NCBI RefSeq assembly: GCF_003591655.1
Contig: NZ_QVRA01000004.1
Coordinates: 146,023 to 210,022 of the forward strand
Direction of reading: 5' to 3'
Length of the DNA: 64,000 bases
From: Sphingobium terrigena
Lineage (GTDB): Bacteria > Pseudomonadota > Alphaproteobacteria > Sphingomonadales > Sphingomonadaceae
Shown: positions 40,643 through 48,244 of the stretch, in pieces
How the letters are laid out: each line of letters opens with the position of its first letter
Position numbering within the stretch: position 1 is the first letter of the stretch
Position numbers and translations under genes: made by a program
The notes under the pieces: generated by a model
Told to the model about the DNA's origin: nothing
What the model saw: the letters and a program-made list of their open reading frames with translations, nothing else
Databases searched by the model: none

Positions 40643-41491
40643 ATGAGGTGTATCGTGCCGGTCAATCTGCCGACCAATTTGCTGCGCAGCTTCGTTGCTA
40701 TCGTGGATACCGGGTCGATGCTGAATGCGTCGGAACAGGTGTTCGTGACCCAATCCGCACTCAGCCTTCAGATCAAGCGACTGGAGGAACTGGTGCAGCA
40801 GACCTTGTTCCTGCGCGAAGGGCGGCGATTGACGCTGACGAGCGCGGGCGATGTGCTGCTCGACTATGCACGGCGGGTGCTGAACCTGCATGATGAAGCG
40901 GTCGCGGCGGTCAGCGCGGGGCGCTTTGCCGGCCCGGCGCGGATCGGCATGGTGCAGGATTTCGCCGACACGCTGCTCACCGGCCTGCTTTCGCGCTTTG
41001 CCGAACTGCACCCCGACGCGCAAATCTACGCCCGCGTCGCCGGGACGGCGGAGTTGCAGATATTGCTCGACCGGCGCGAGCTGGACATATTGCTGGGCTT
41101 TGCCGCCCCCAATGACCCCCATGCCGTGACCGTCGCGCCGATGAGCTGGTATGGCGAAACCGCGCTGGCGGACCGTGAGGTCATCCCGCTCGCCGTGCTG
41201 GAAGAGCCGTGCCGCTTCCGCGAGGCGGCGATCCGCGCGCTGGAGGATGCAGGGTTGCAATGGCGAATCACGGTGGAGACGCCCAATCTGGCGACGTTGA
41301 AAGCCGCCGTGGGTGCAGGGCTGGGCATTACCTGCCGCACCCATCTGTTCCTGGGCGATGACGCGATTCTGGATCATGATCGCCCGCCCTCGCTGCCCCG
41401 CGTCGCTGCGATCCTGCGGACCGGGGACAGGCTGGACAAGGCGGCGAACCGTCTGGCGGAACTGGCGCGGGAGACGGTTCAGGCGCTCTGA
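40643..41491 (+). CDS. LysR-family transcriptional regulator of the organosulfur island
   Basis: A 282-residue LysR-type regulator. The N-terminal winged HTH covers LLRSFVAIVDTGSMLNASEQVFVTQSALSLQIKRLEELVQQTLFLREGRRLTLTSAG, followed by a periplasmic-binding-like effector domain (ARIGMVQDFADTLLTGLLSRFAELHPDA onward). It is divergent from ssuC across a 276-bp AT-rich region with two copies of the 19-bp island element, and is thus the obvious candidate to bind it. A co-inducer could be a sulfur-status signal or an organosulfur substrate. It ends 4 bp before the convergent dehydrogenase gene. Confidence 0.92.
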   Translation: MRCIVPVNLPTNLLRSFVAIVDTGSMLNASEQVFVTQSALSLQIKRLEELVQQTLFLREGRRLTLTSAGDVLLDYARRVLNLHDEAVAAVSAGRFAGPARIGMVQDFADTLLTGLLSRFAELHPDAQIYARVAGTAELQILLDRRELDILLGFAAPNDPHAVTVAPMSWYGETALADREVIPLAVLEEPCRFREAAIRALEDAGLQWRITVETPNLATLKAAVGAGLGITCRTHLFLGDDAILDHDRPPSLPRVAAILRTGDRLDKAANRLAELARETVQAL

Positions 41492-41495
41492 ACCG

Positions 41496-42440
41496 TCAAT
41501 AGCCCCGCGACGGATCGACAATATCGCTGGGCTTTTCCCCACGCACGAAGCGGGTCAGATCGTCCTGCACCTTCTCCAGCAACCGGTGGCGAACCAGCGT
41601 ATAGTTGCTGGAGATATGCGGGGTGAGGCGCACTTGGCGGTGGGTGTAGAGGAGATGGCCTTCGGGCAGCGGCTCCGGTTCGGTCACGTCAAGCGTGGCA
41701 AAGCCCAATGGCCCATTGTCGAGCGCATCGACCAAAGCGGGCTGATCGATCACGGTGCCGCGGGCGACGTTGATGAGGTGCGCGCCCGGTTTCACCTTGG
41801 CGAGGAGTGCCTCATCGAAAAGATGGCGGGTTTCCGGCGTCGCAGGCACGGCGATGACGATATGGTCGGCGCGCGCCACCAGGGTTTCGACGTCACGGAC
41901 AAGCTCGACCCCGTTGAGGCCGGATTGGGTGCCGGATCGACGGACGCCTATGACCTGTGCGCCCAGCGCCAGCCCGCGCCGGGCAACCGCAACGCCAATC
42001 GCGCCGAGGCCGACAATGCCGATGGTCGTCCCCGAAACACGGCCGAGCGGCGCATGGACCCATTGCGCGCGTGATCGCGCCGTCACTGCCTCCAAATTCT
42101 TGGCATGGGCATAGATGGCGGCGATGACATAGTCGGCAATCTCTTCCGACGCGACGCCGCGCCCGCAGGTGACGAGTGGCGCGTCGAGCAGCCAGTCGGG
42201 ATAGAAATCCACGCCCGCCGATGCGCTATAGACCCATTTCAGGCGGCCCGGCCAGATATTGGGCCGCGCATGGAGCGACTGGCGCCAGGCGAGCGAGGGG
42301 CGGACGAGCAATATGTCGGCCTCACTGGCAGCGGTCCAGGGTTCATCCTCCGCCACGTCAATCAATGTGGGCGCGGAGGGATGCAGGCCCAGGCTGCGGT
42401 TGAAATCGGCCTCCAACTGGCTGGCGATGATCAGCGACAT
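41496..42440 (-). CDS. D-2-hydroxyacid dehydrogenase
   Basis: A 314-residue NAD(P)-dependent 2-hydroxyacid dehydrogenase (GyaR/GhrA-like). The Rossmann motif is GIVGLGAIGVAVARRG, with NVARGTVIDQPALVDAL (Arg-containing signature), the catalytic Glu region and His in VRLTPHISSNY. It reduces or oxidises a small 2-oxo/2-hydroxy acid. It is the last gene of the small-ORF/binding-protein/acyl-CoA-dehydrogenase-like unit, 12 bp after that gene, so it may handle the carbon acid left after C-S cleavage. Substrate unknown. Confidence 0.9.
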   Translation of the reverse strand: MSLIIASQLEADFNRSLGLHPSAPTLIDVAEDEPWTAASEADILLVRPSLAWRQSLHARPNIWPGRLKWVYSASAGVDFYPDWLLDAPLVTCGRGVASEEIADYVIAAIYAHAKNLEAVTARSRAQWVHAPLGRVSGTTIGIVGLGAIGVAVARRGLALGAQVIGVRRSGTQSGLNGVELVRDVETLVARADHIVIAVPATPETRHLFDEALLAKVKPGAHLINVARGTVIDQPALVDALDNGPLGFATLDVTEPEPLPEGHLLYTHRQVRLTPHISSNYTLVRHRLLEKVQDDLTRFVRGEKPSDIVDPSRGY

Positions 42441-42452
42441 ATCAGCGTCCCT

Positions 42453-43646
42453 TCAATTCCCAAGCGCCGCGCGGCCCGCGGCGATCAGGATCGTGTCGGT
42501 CTGGGGCGAATGGATGCGGCTGCACAGCACGTCCCGATAATGGCGTTCGAGCGGGTTCTTGCGGCTGATGCCGGGGTTGCCGGTTAGCTCCAGGCCGATT
42601 TCGACAGCCCGGATGGCGTTGGCGGTGGCGACATATTTGATGCTATTCACCTCCACCGCACCGGGTGGATCGCCCGCATCGTGGCGCGCAGCCGCGTCGC
42701 GGATCAGCGTGCGATTGACCTGCAACAGGGCTTCGATCTCGCCGAATTTCTCCTGCACGCGCGGCAGTGTGGCGAGCGATGCGCCCAGATTGGTCGGCAC
42801 CCGGTCATTGAGATAGGCGCGCAGCCAGTCGCGCGCGGCGCGTGCCACGCCATCATAGATGGTGGAGATGGACAGCGCATTCCAGATCGCCAGCCCCGGA
42901 TCGGCTGCCGCGCTCGCCCATTGTTCGGGCCGGCGAATGTCGACCGCATGGTCGAGCGGCGTGGGCGTATCGGTGAAATGGACTGCGTGGCTGACCGTGG
43001 CGCGCATCCCCAGATGGTCCCAGACCGGTTCGATCTCTATGCCTGCGCTGTCCGCCTTTACCAGGAAATTGCCGACGCGCGGATTTTGCTCGTCAGTCCT
43101 GGCCCAGACCGAAAACCAGTCGAGTCCGGTCGATCCGGTCGAGTAAATTTTCGTGCCGCTGATCGCCCAGCCGTCGGCGGTGCGTCGCGCGACCGTGGCG
43201 GGCAGGCCGCCGCGCACGGGCGTCCCCAGTTCGGGTTCGACTCGCAGGCCACCGATCAGTCCCCTGCCCGCCACCGCATCGCGCGCCAGCCGCTCGTAAA
43301 TGTCCTTTGGCCAGCCCTGCGCCCGCCCCCCGTTTTTGGCGTGGGAGGCGTGATAATGATAGGTCATGAACAGGATCAGTGCGGTCGATGGTTCGCCCTT
43401 GGCGACCGCTCCCAAGACCCGGATCGCGTCGGACAGGGATGCGCCACGACCGCCCAGATCGCGCGATACGGTAAGGCCGATCAGCCCTTCGCGCGCCAGA
43501 AGATCGAAATTGGCGCGGGGAAATTCGCCGCTGCGGTCATAGGCTTCGGCGGTGGCGGCAAGTTGCCGGGTCACGCGATCGAGCAGGTCGGCGGACACCG
43601 GTGCTGCGGACGAAAGGGTATCGAGGAGTATCGGCTGGCTGGCCAT
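42453..43646 (-). CDS. Acyl-CoA-dehydrogenase-fold flavin enzyme, DszC/SfnB-like
   Basis: A 397-residue protein of the acyl-CoA dehydrogenase superfamily. SRDLGGRGASLSDAIRVLGAVAKGEPSTALILFM, KIYSTGSTGLDWFSVWART and GMRATVSHAVHFTDTP are typical of the DszC/SfnB branch, which uses reduced flavin and O2 to oxygenate sulfur compounds rather than dehydrogenating CoA esters. ATG 43646 has GAGAGG 8 nt upstream. It sits directly after a sulfonate-type binding protein (4-bp gap). With DszA-like monooxygenases nearby, a two-step S-oxygenation then C-S cleavage is plausible. No catalytic acyl-CoA base was assigned. Confidence 0.88.
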   Translation of the reverse strand: MASQPILLDTLSSAAPVSADLLDRVTRQLAATAEAYDRSGEFPRANFDLLAREGLIGLTVSRDLGGRGASLSDAIRVLGAVAKGEPSTALILFMTYHYHASHAKNGGRAQGWPKDIYERLARDAVAGRGLIGGLRVEPELGTPVRGGLPATVARRTADGWAISGTKIYSTGSTGLDWFSVWARTDEQNPRVGNFLVKADSAGIEIEPVWDHLGMRATVSHAVHFTDTPTPLDHAVDIRRPEQWASAAADPGLAIWNALSISTIYDGVARAARDWLRAYLNDRVPTNLGASLATLPRVQEKFGEIEALLQVNRTLIRDAAARHDAGDPPGAVEVNSIKYVATANAIRAVEIGLELTGNPGISRKNPLERHYRDVLCSRIHSPQTDTILIAAGRAALGN

Positions 43647-43650
43647 CGTT

Positions 43651-44628
43651 TCAGCCTCTCTTTGGAATGACGGAATTGAAGCGGGTGTCCCATAGCGGGC
43701 GGACGTCCACGGCCTTGGGCAGCAAGCCCTGTTTGAAGAACAGGTCAGCGACCTGCTGTTGCGAGGCGATGGCGGCGTCGGTGACGGGGCGCAGTTCAAA
43801 GGCGGCGCTCTTGCGCTGGAACTGATCGACGACATAGGCGCGCGGCACGCCGATATCTTGCGCGATGATCCCGGCCCATTCATCCTGATGCGCGACCGCC
43901 CAGCCAAAGGCCTTCTGGACGAGGCCCAGATAGTCGCCGATCAGCTTCGCCTTGTCAGGATCGGCCAGCGCATCGACATGGGCCGCGACCAGATAATTGC
44001 CCGACAATATGCCATAGGCGGTGCGCAGCACCCGCGCCCCTTCCGTCGCGACGGCGCGCTGGATCGGGAAGCCGTAAATCGCCCAGGCATCGAGAGCCCC
44101 TTGCGAAAAGGCGGCAGCGCCATCGGACACCCCCATGGCAACCGGCGTGATGTCATCCCAGCTCAGCCCCGCTTCTTCGAGCATACGGATGAGGAAATAT
44201 TGGGTCGTCGTCGCGCGGACATAGCCCACGCGCTTGCCCCTAAGATCGGCGATCGAGCGCGCCTTGGACCCTTTGGGCACCAACACCACCTGATTATTGA
44301 CGTCGCCGTGGGAGACAGCGATCTGGCGGAAGCTTTGGATAGTGGAGGCGGCGGCGAAGATGGGCGGGATTTCGCTCATGCCACCATAGTCGAGCGAACC
44401 GCCATTCAGTGCCTCGACTACCAGATGGCCGGACTGAAATTCGCTATATTGGAGATCAAATCCTTCCGGCTTGATCCCCGCCGCCTTGAACAGCAGCCGC
44501 GTATCGCCCTCCCCCTTGCCGGTGATGGATATGCGCAGCCGGGGACGACCATTTTCGCTACGGCTGCACCCTGTCAGCAGCAGGGTGCTGGCAGCGGTAG
44601 CACCCAGAAATCCTCGCCTTGACCACAT
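43651..44628 (-). CDS. ABC transporter substrate-binding lipoprotein, sulfonate type
   Basis: A 325-residue binding protein, third of its kind in the island. The N terminus SRRGFLGATAASTLLLTGC combines a twin-arginine pair with a lipobox (Cys21). Mature motifs are LQYSEFQSGHLVVEALNGGSLDYGGMSEIPP, GKRVGYVRATTTQYFLIRML and FSQGALDAWAIYGFPIQ. No ATPase or permease gene is beside it, so it presumably docks to SsuBC encoded 4 kb away. ATG 44628 follows the stop of a 45-codon small ORF by 1 bp and has no good ribosome binding site of its own, which suggests translational coupling. Confidence 0.9.
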   Translation of the reverse strand: MWSRRGFLGATAASTLLLTGCSRSENGRPRLRISITGKGEGDTRLLFKAAGIKPEGFDLQYSEFQSGHLVVEALNGGSLDYGGMSEIPPIFAAASTIQSFRQIAVSHGDVNNQVVLVPKGSKARSIADLRGKRVGYVRATTTQYFLIRMLEEAGLSWDDITPVAMGVSDGAAAFSQGALDAWAIYGFPIQRAVATEGARVLRTAYGILSGNYLVAAHVDALADPDKAKLIGDYLGLVQKAFGWAVAHQDEWAGIIAQDIGVPRAYVVDQFQRKSAAFELRPVTDAAIASQQQVADLFFKQGLLPKAVDVRPLWDTRFNSVIPKRG

Positions 44629-44629
44629 G

Positions 44630-44767
44630 CTAGCGCGCGCCCGCGCCCTTTGGTGCCGGGTCGGCGGCACGTTCAAACAGGATCACTTCAGGATCACGCA
44701 GAAATTCGCGCCGTGCCGCCGCACGCAGGCGTAGCCAGCCATGTTTAAGGGAATGCAAAAAGGTCAT
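44630..44767 (-). CDS. 45-residue small protein coupled to the binding-protein gene
   Basis: A short ORF starting at ATG 44767 with AAGGA 7 nt upstream and ending in TAG 1 bp before the binding-protein ATG. The product (begins MTFLHSLKHGWLRLRAAARR, then EFLRDPEVILFERA) is basic in its first half, amphipathic-helical in appearance, and has no signal peptide. I recognise no named family. The strong ribosome binding site and exact abutment to the next gene, which lacks one, argue that it is translated. It could be a leader for coupling or a genuine small protein. Confidence 0.6.
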   Translation of the reverse strand: MTFLHSLKHGWLRLRAAARREFLRDPEVILFERAADPAPKGAGAR

Positions 44768-44800
44768 GGTCGTCCTTCTCTCGTGCAGATTGATGCTTTA

Positions 44801-44819
44801 TCTATTGCAAAGGTAGAGA
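44801..44819 (-). promoter_or_regulatory. Island element, copy C (between small ORF and FAD protein gene)
   Basis: On the minus strand TCTCTAC-CTTTGC-AATAGA. It lies within a larger imperfect palindrome (TTATCT-N13-AGATAA) in the divergent promoter region, 34 bp from the small-ORF ATG and 48 bp from the FAD protein ATG. Confidence 0.48.
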
Positions 44820-44866
44820 TAAGTCCCACAAGCAATGCTCCGCCAATGATTAGAAATGCTTGATTC

Positions 44867-46219
44867 ATGCTGAAGGTCGATCACGCCACCATCATTGGAG
44901 GAGGCTTCAGCGGCACGTTGCTGGCGATCAACCTACTGCGCCACGGGTCTTTGCGGGTGACGATGGTGGAGCGCCGGCCCGACCGGCTGGGACGGGGCCT
45001 GGCCTATGGCGCAGCGCAGGCTGACCATATATTGAACGTGCGCGCCGCCAATATGAGCGCACTGCCCGACCAGCCGGAGCATTTCACCGCGTGGCTGACG
45101 CAGGCGGGGCTGGGACAGGAAGGCAGCTTTGCGACGCGGCGCGACTATGGGGCCTATCTGTGCGCCATGCTGGATTCGGTGCGGGGACTGGCGGGAGACC
45201 GGCTGACCGTGCTGGAGGATGAGGCGGTCGATCTGGTGCTTGATCCGTGTGGCGCGCAGGTGGCGTTGCGATCGGGAGGGACGATCGCGACCGATATTGC
45301 GATCATCGCGCCCGGCAATCTGCCGCCCCATGACCTGCCCGCTTTGGCTGAAATGGCCAGCCCCGCCTATGTCAATAATCCCTGGGCCGCCGATATGGCG
45401 AAGGGACTGGACGAGGCTGATACGGTGCTGCTACTGGGCAGCGGGCTGACTGCGGTGGATTGTGCGCTAAGCCTGGACAGTGCAGGTTTTGCCGGGCGGA
45501 TCATCGCCCTGTCACGGCGCGGGCTGTTGCCGCATAGCCATGCGCCAGCCCCACCCTATACTCCGCGCGGGGAAAGACCAAGGGGACCGGCATCCGCGCT
45601 GGTCCACATGGTTCGTACGCGCGCGGCGGAGATTGGCTGGCGCAATGCGGTTGATGAGCTGCGGCCCTTCACCCCGGACATGTGGCGCGCCGCCAGCCCT
45701 GCCGAACAAGCCCGTTTCCTGCGCCATTTGCGGCCCTATTGGGATATCCATCGCCATCGTATCGCGCCGCCGGTCGCCGCACGGCTGGCGGCGATGCAGG
45801 CGGAAGGGCGATTGCAAGTCCGCGCCGCCAAGATTGTTGATGCGATCGCGATGGAATCGGGCATCAGCATGGCTCTGCGTGGACGCGGGCAGGACGCGAT
45901 CGAGCGGATCGATGTTGCGCGGGTGGTTAATTGCACCGGGCCACTGGGCGACCTGCGGCGCACGGGCGACCCCCTGCTGCAAAATCTCCATGCGCGCGGC
46001 GTGATCCGTCCCGATCCGCTGGCGATCGGCATAGACGTGGACCAGCAATGCCATGCCATTGCCGATGATGGATCGGCGCAGGCCCGCCTTTTCGTCGTCG
46101 GCCCGATGACACGCGGCGCGCATTGGGAAATTGTGGCGGTGCCTGACATTCGGCGGCAAGTGTGGACGCTGGCGCGGCAGATTACAGGCGCACATTGGGT
46201 CGAGGCGGAAGGGCTTTAG
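44867..46219 (+). CDS. FAD/NAD(P)-binding protein (NAD_binding_9 family)
   Basis: A 450-residue flavoprotein. The N-terminal dinucleotide motif GGGFSG (11-16) and ERRPDRLGRGLAYGAAQADHILNVRAANMSALPDQPEHF are the hallmarks of this family; a second Rossmann-type motif LLGSGLTAVDCALSL is near residue 195. Members are hydroxyacylglutathione-like or uncharacterised oxidoreductases. Here it is divergent from the third binding-protein unit and precedes a DszA-like monooxygenase. It could supply electrons or reduced flavin, but no flavin-reductase motif supports that. Function open. Confidence 0.85.
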   Translation: MLKVDHATIIGGGFSGTLLAINLLRHGSLRVTMVERRPDRLGRGLAYGAAQADHILNVRAANMSALPDQPEHFTAWLTQAGLGQEGSFATRRDYGAYLCAMLDSVRGLAGDRLTVLEDEAVDLVLDPCGAQVALRSGGTIATDIAIIAPGNLPPHDLPALAEMASPAYVNNPWAADMAKGLDEADTVLLLGSGLTAVDCALSLDSAGFAGRIIALSRRGLLPHSHAPAPPYTPRGERPRGPASALVHMVRTRAAEIGWRNAVDELRPFTPDMWRAASPAEQARFLRHLRPYWDIHRHRIAPPVAARLAAMQAEGRLQVRAAKIVDAIAMESGISMALRGRGQDAIERIDVARVVNCTGPLGDLRRTGDPLLQNLHARGVIRPDPLAIGIDVDQQCHAIADDGSAQARLFVVGPMTRGAHWEIVAVPDIRRQVWTLARQITGAHWVEAEGL

Positions 46220-46355
46220 CCACAGGTCAACGTTGGCGCGACGGGGATCAAATCCCGCTCTATTTGCCCAAATCATATGTCGTCGAGGACTTGGCGTTGG
46301 TTGGCGTCGGGCGCCTCCAGTAAAACCGGGCGTGGTTTTCCTGAAAGGCATAGTC

Positions 46356-47693
46356 ATGACCCAGCAACGGCATATCAAACTCGGTTTCATCCTGCATGGC
46401 GTGGGGCGGACATGGAACGACTGGCGGCATCCCGACCGCGACGTCAACGCCAGCACCAGCCTTGCCCATTATCAGAAGCAGGCGGCCAGCGCGGAACGGG
46501 GGAAGTTCGACTTCCTCTTCGTCGCCGACAGCCTGTCGATCACCGAAAAGTCCAGCCCGCATTATCTCAACCGGTTCGAGCCGATCACCATCCTGTCGGC
46601 GCTGGCCGCCACAACGTCGCGCATCGGGTTGGTCGGCACATTGACGGTCAGCTATTCCGAACCCTTCAATGTCGCACGACAGTTTGCGTCGCTCGACCAT
46701 CTGAGCGGTGGGCGTGCGGGGTGGAATGTCGTGACGTCCTGGCTGGGCGATACCGCCGCCAATTTCAGCAAGACCGAACATCCCGCCCATGCCCTGCGCT
46801 ATCGGATTGCGGGCGAATATCTGGACGTGGTCCAGGGGCTTTGGGACAGCTGGGATGACAGCGCCCATGTCGGCGACAAGGACAGCGGCCAGTTTGTCGA
46901 TCCCGACAAGCTCCACCGGCTGGACCATAAGGGCGAATTTTTCCAGGTGCGCGGGCCGCTGAACATCAAGCGCACGCCACAAGGGCAGCCAGTCATTTTC
47001 CAGGCGGGGGCTTCGGACGACGGACGCAATTTCGCCGCGCGTCGGGCGGAGGTGATCTTCACCCATGCCCCGACACAGGAGGAGGGCCAGGCCTATCTGG
47101 CCGATGTCAAGGCACGTGCCAAGGGTCTGGGCCGTGACCCCGACCAGCTGTTCATCCTGCCGGGCATCGCCCCGATCGTAGGCGACAGCGACGAGGACGC
47201 TGAAGCGCGCTATCGTGAGCTGGCGGCGCTGGAGTCGATCGACACCGGGCTTGGCTTTCTGTCACGCACGTTCAACGACCATGATTTCCGCCAATATGAT
47301 CTGGATGCCCCATTCCCCGATGTCGAACATATCGGCATCAACAGCCAGCAGAGCGCTACGCTGCGGGTTCTGAACGAAGTGCGCGCGGAAAATCTGACGT
47401 TGCGGCAGGTGGCCGAGCGGCTGGCGAGCCCGCGCGGGGACTTTGTGGGATCGGCCGAAACGGTGGCCAATCGCTTGCAAACATGGTTCGAGAACGGCGC
47501 GGCGGACGGCTTTGTGGTGTTCGAGCCATTGCCGGGACAGCTGGACCTGTTCGTCGACAGGGTGATCCCGATCCTTCAGGCGCGTGGCCTGTTCCGAACC
47601 GACTATGAAGGCACGACCTTCCGCGAGCATCTGGGCCTGCCAGTGCCGGAAAACCGCTATTCAGTGGGTAAAAGCCGCAAAAGCGCGGCCTGA
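46356..47693 (+). CDS. LLM-class flavin-dependent monooxygenase, DszA/NtaA/SnaA family (second copy)
   Basis: A 445-residue FMNH2-dependent monooxygenase, paralogue of the gene at 28918-30267. They share PHYLNR.EP.T.LSALA, GLVGTLT.SY..PFN.AR.FASLD, GRAGWNVVTS, LHRLDH.GEFFQV.GPLNI and the GLPVP/GLPIP C-terminal turn. Start ATG 46356 has AAAGG 8 nt upstream; the longer frame only reads back into the preceding gene. It is 136 bp downstream of the FAD protein gene, with a possible very degenerate island element at 46257-46275. Likely role: C-S cleavage of an organosulfur compound. No partner flavin reductase is adjacent. Confidence 0.9.
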   Translation: MTQQRHIKLGFILHGVGRTWNDWRHPDRDVNASTSLAHYQKQAASAERGKFDFLFVADSLSITEKSSPHYLNRFEPITILSALAATTSRIGLVGTLTVSYSEPFNVARQFASLDHLSGGRAGWNVVTSWLGDTAANFSKTEHPAHALRYRIAGEYLDVVQGLWDSWDDSAHVGDKDSGQFVDPDKLHRLDHKGEFFQVRGPLNIKRTPQGQPVIFQAGASDDGRNFAARRAEVIFTHAPTQEEGQAYLADVKARAKGLGRDPDQLFILPGIAPIVGDSDEDAEARYRELAALESIDTGLGFLSRTFNDHDFRQYDLDAPFPDVEHIGINSQQSATLRVLNEVRAENLTLRQVAERLASPRGDFVGSAETVANRLQTWFENGAADGFVVFEPLPGQLDLFVDRVIPILQARGLFRTDYEGTTFREHLGLPVPENRYSVGKSRKSAA

Positions 47694-47761
47694 TGCGCGC
47701 TTCGCGCAAACCGGTGCGATAGAGATCGGACCGCATCCCCGAACATCAGGGGTATATAGGC

Positions 47762-47793
47762 AACCGGCGTCGCTCCTGAGAGCGGCGCCGGTT
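47762..47793. terminator. Hairpin between convergent monooxygenase and HU genes
   Basis: Arms 47762-47774 and 47781-47793 form a 13-bp stem with one mismatch around CCTGAG. The position between two converging genes suits a bidirectional terminator, although only a short T run (TTT) follows on the plus strand. Confidence 0.55.
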
Positions 47794-47800
47794 TGTCCGA

Positions 47801-48076
47801 TCAGCCGTTCAGCTTGTCCTTGACCGCCTTGGCCGGCGTGAAGCCCAGCTTCTTCGACGCCGCGATCTGAATGGTCGCACCGGTCGAGGGGTTGCGGCCT
47901 TCGCGTGCTGGCGAATCCTTCACCTTGAACTTGCCGAAACCGTTGAGGGATACTTCTTCGCCCTTGGCGGCGGCATCGGCGATGGCAGCAAAAACACCGT
48001 CGACAATCTTGCGGGCATCCGCCTTGGTGATGCCATGTGCCGAGGCAACGCCGTCGGCCAGATCGCTATTGTTCAT
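47801..48076 (-). CDS. hup: HU-family DNA-binding protein
   Basis: A 91-residue histone-like protein that bends DNA as a dimer. NNSDLADGVASAHGITKADARKIVDGVFAAI is the helical half, EVSLNGFGKFKVKDSPAREGRNPSTG the beta arm with the RNP tip that inserts into DNA, and KKLGFTPAKAVKDKLNG the C terminus. Full length for HU. AAAGG lies about 6 nt before ATG 48076. It is a housekeeping gene flanked by accessory clusters. Confidence 0.96.
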   Translation of the reverse strand: MNNSDLADGVASAHGITKADARKIVDGVFAAIADAAAKGEEVSLNGFGKFKVKDSPAREGRNPSTGATIQIAASKKLGFTPAKAVKDKLNG

Positions 48077-48244
48077 AAAATGCCTTTCTTAGGGGTTATT
48101 GCCTAGACCGCATAACCAAGGCTGAGGCGCTGGTCCATATGCCACGTGCCGCAATCTTAGGCTTAGCGGGACGTTTAGGGCGATTTTCCTGTCCTTTGTC
48201 GCACTTGGCCAGTTTCGGGACGGCCGATCGCCCAAACCGATCGG

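Noticed and set aside
46257..46275. Fifth copy of the 19-bp island element (GCTCTAT-N6-AAATCA)
   Set aside because: Too many mismatches to the four good copies; noted only in the gene entry.
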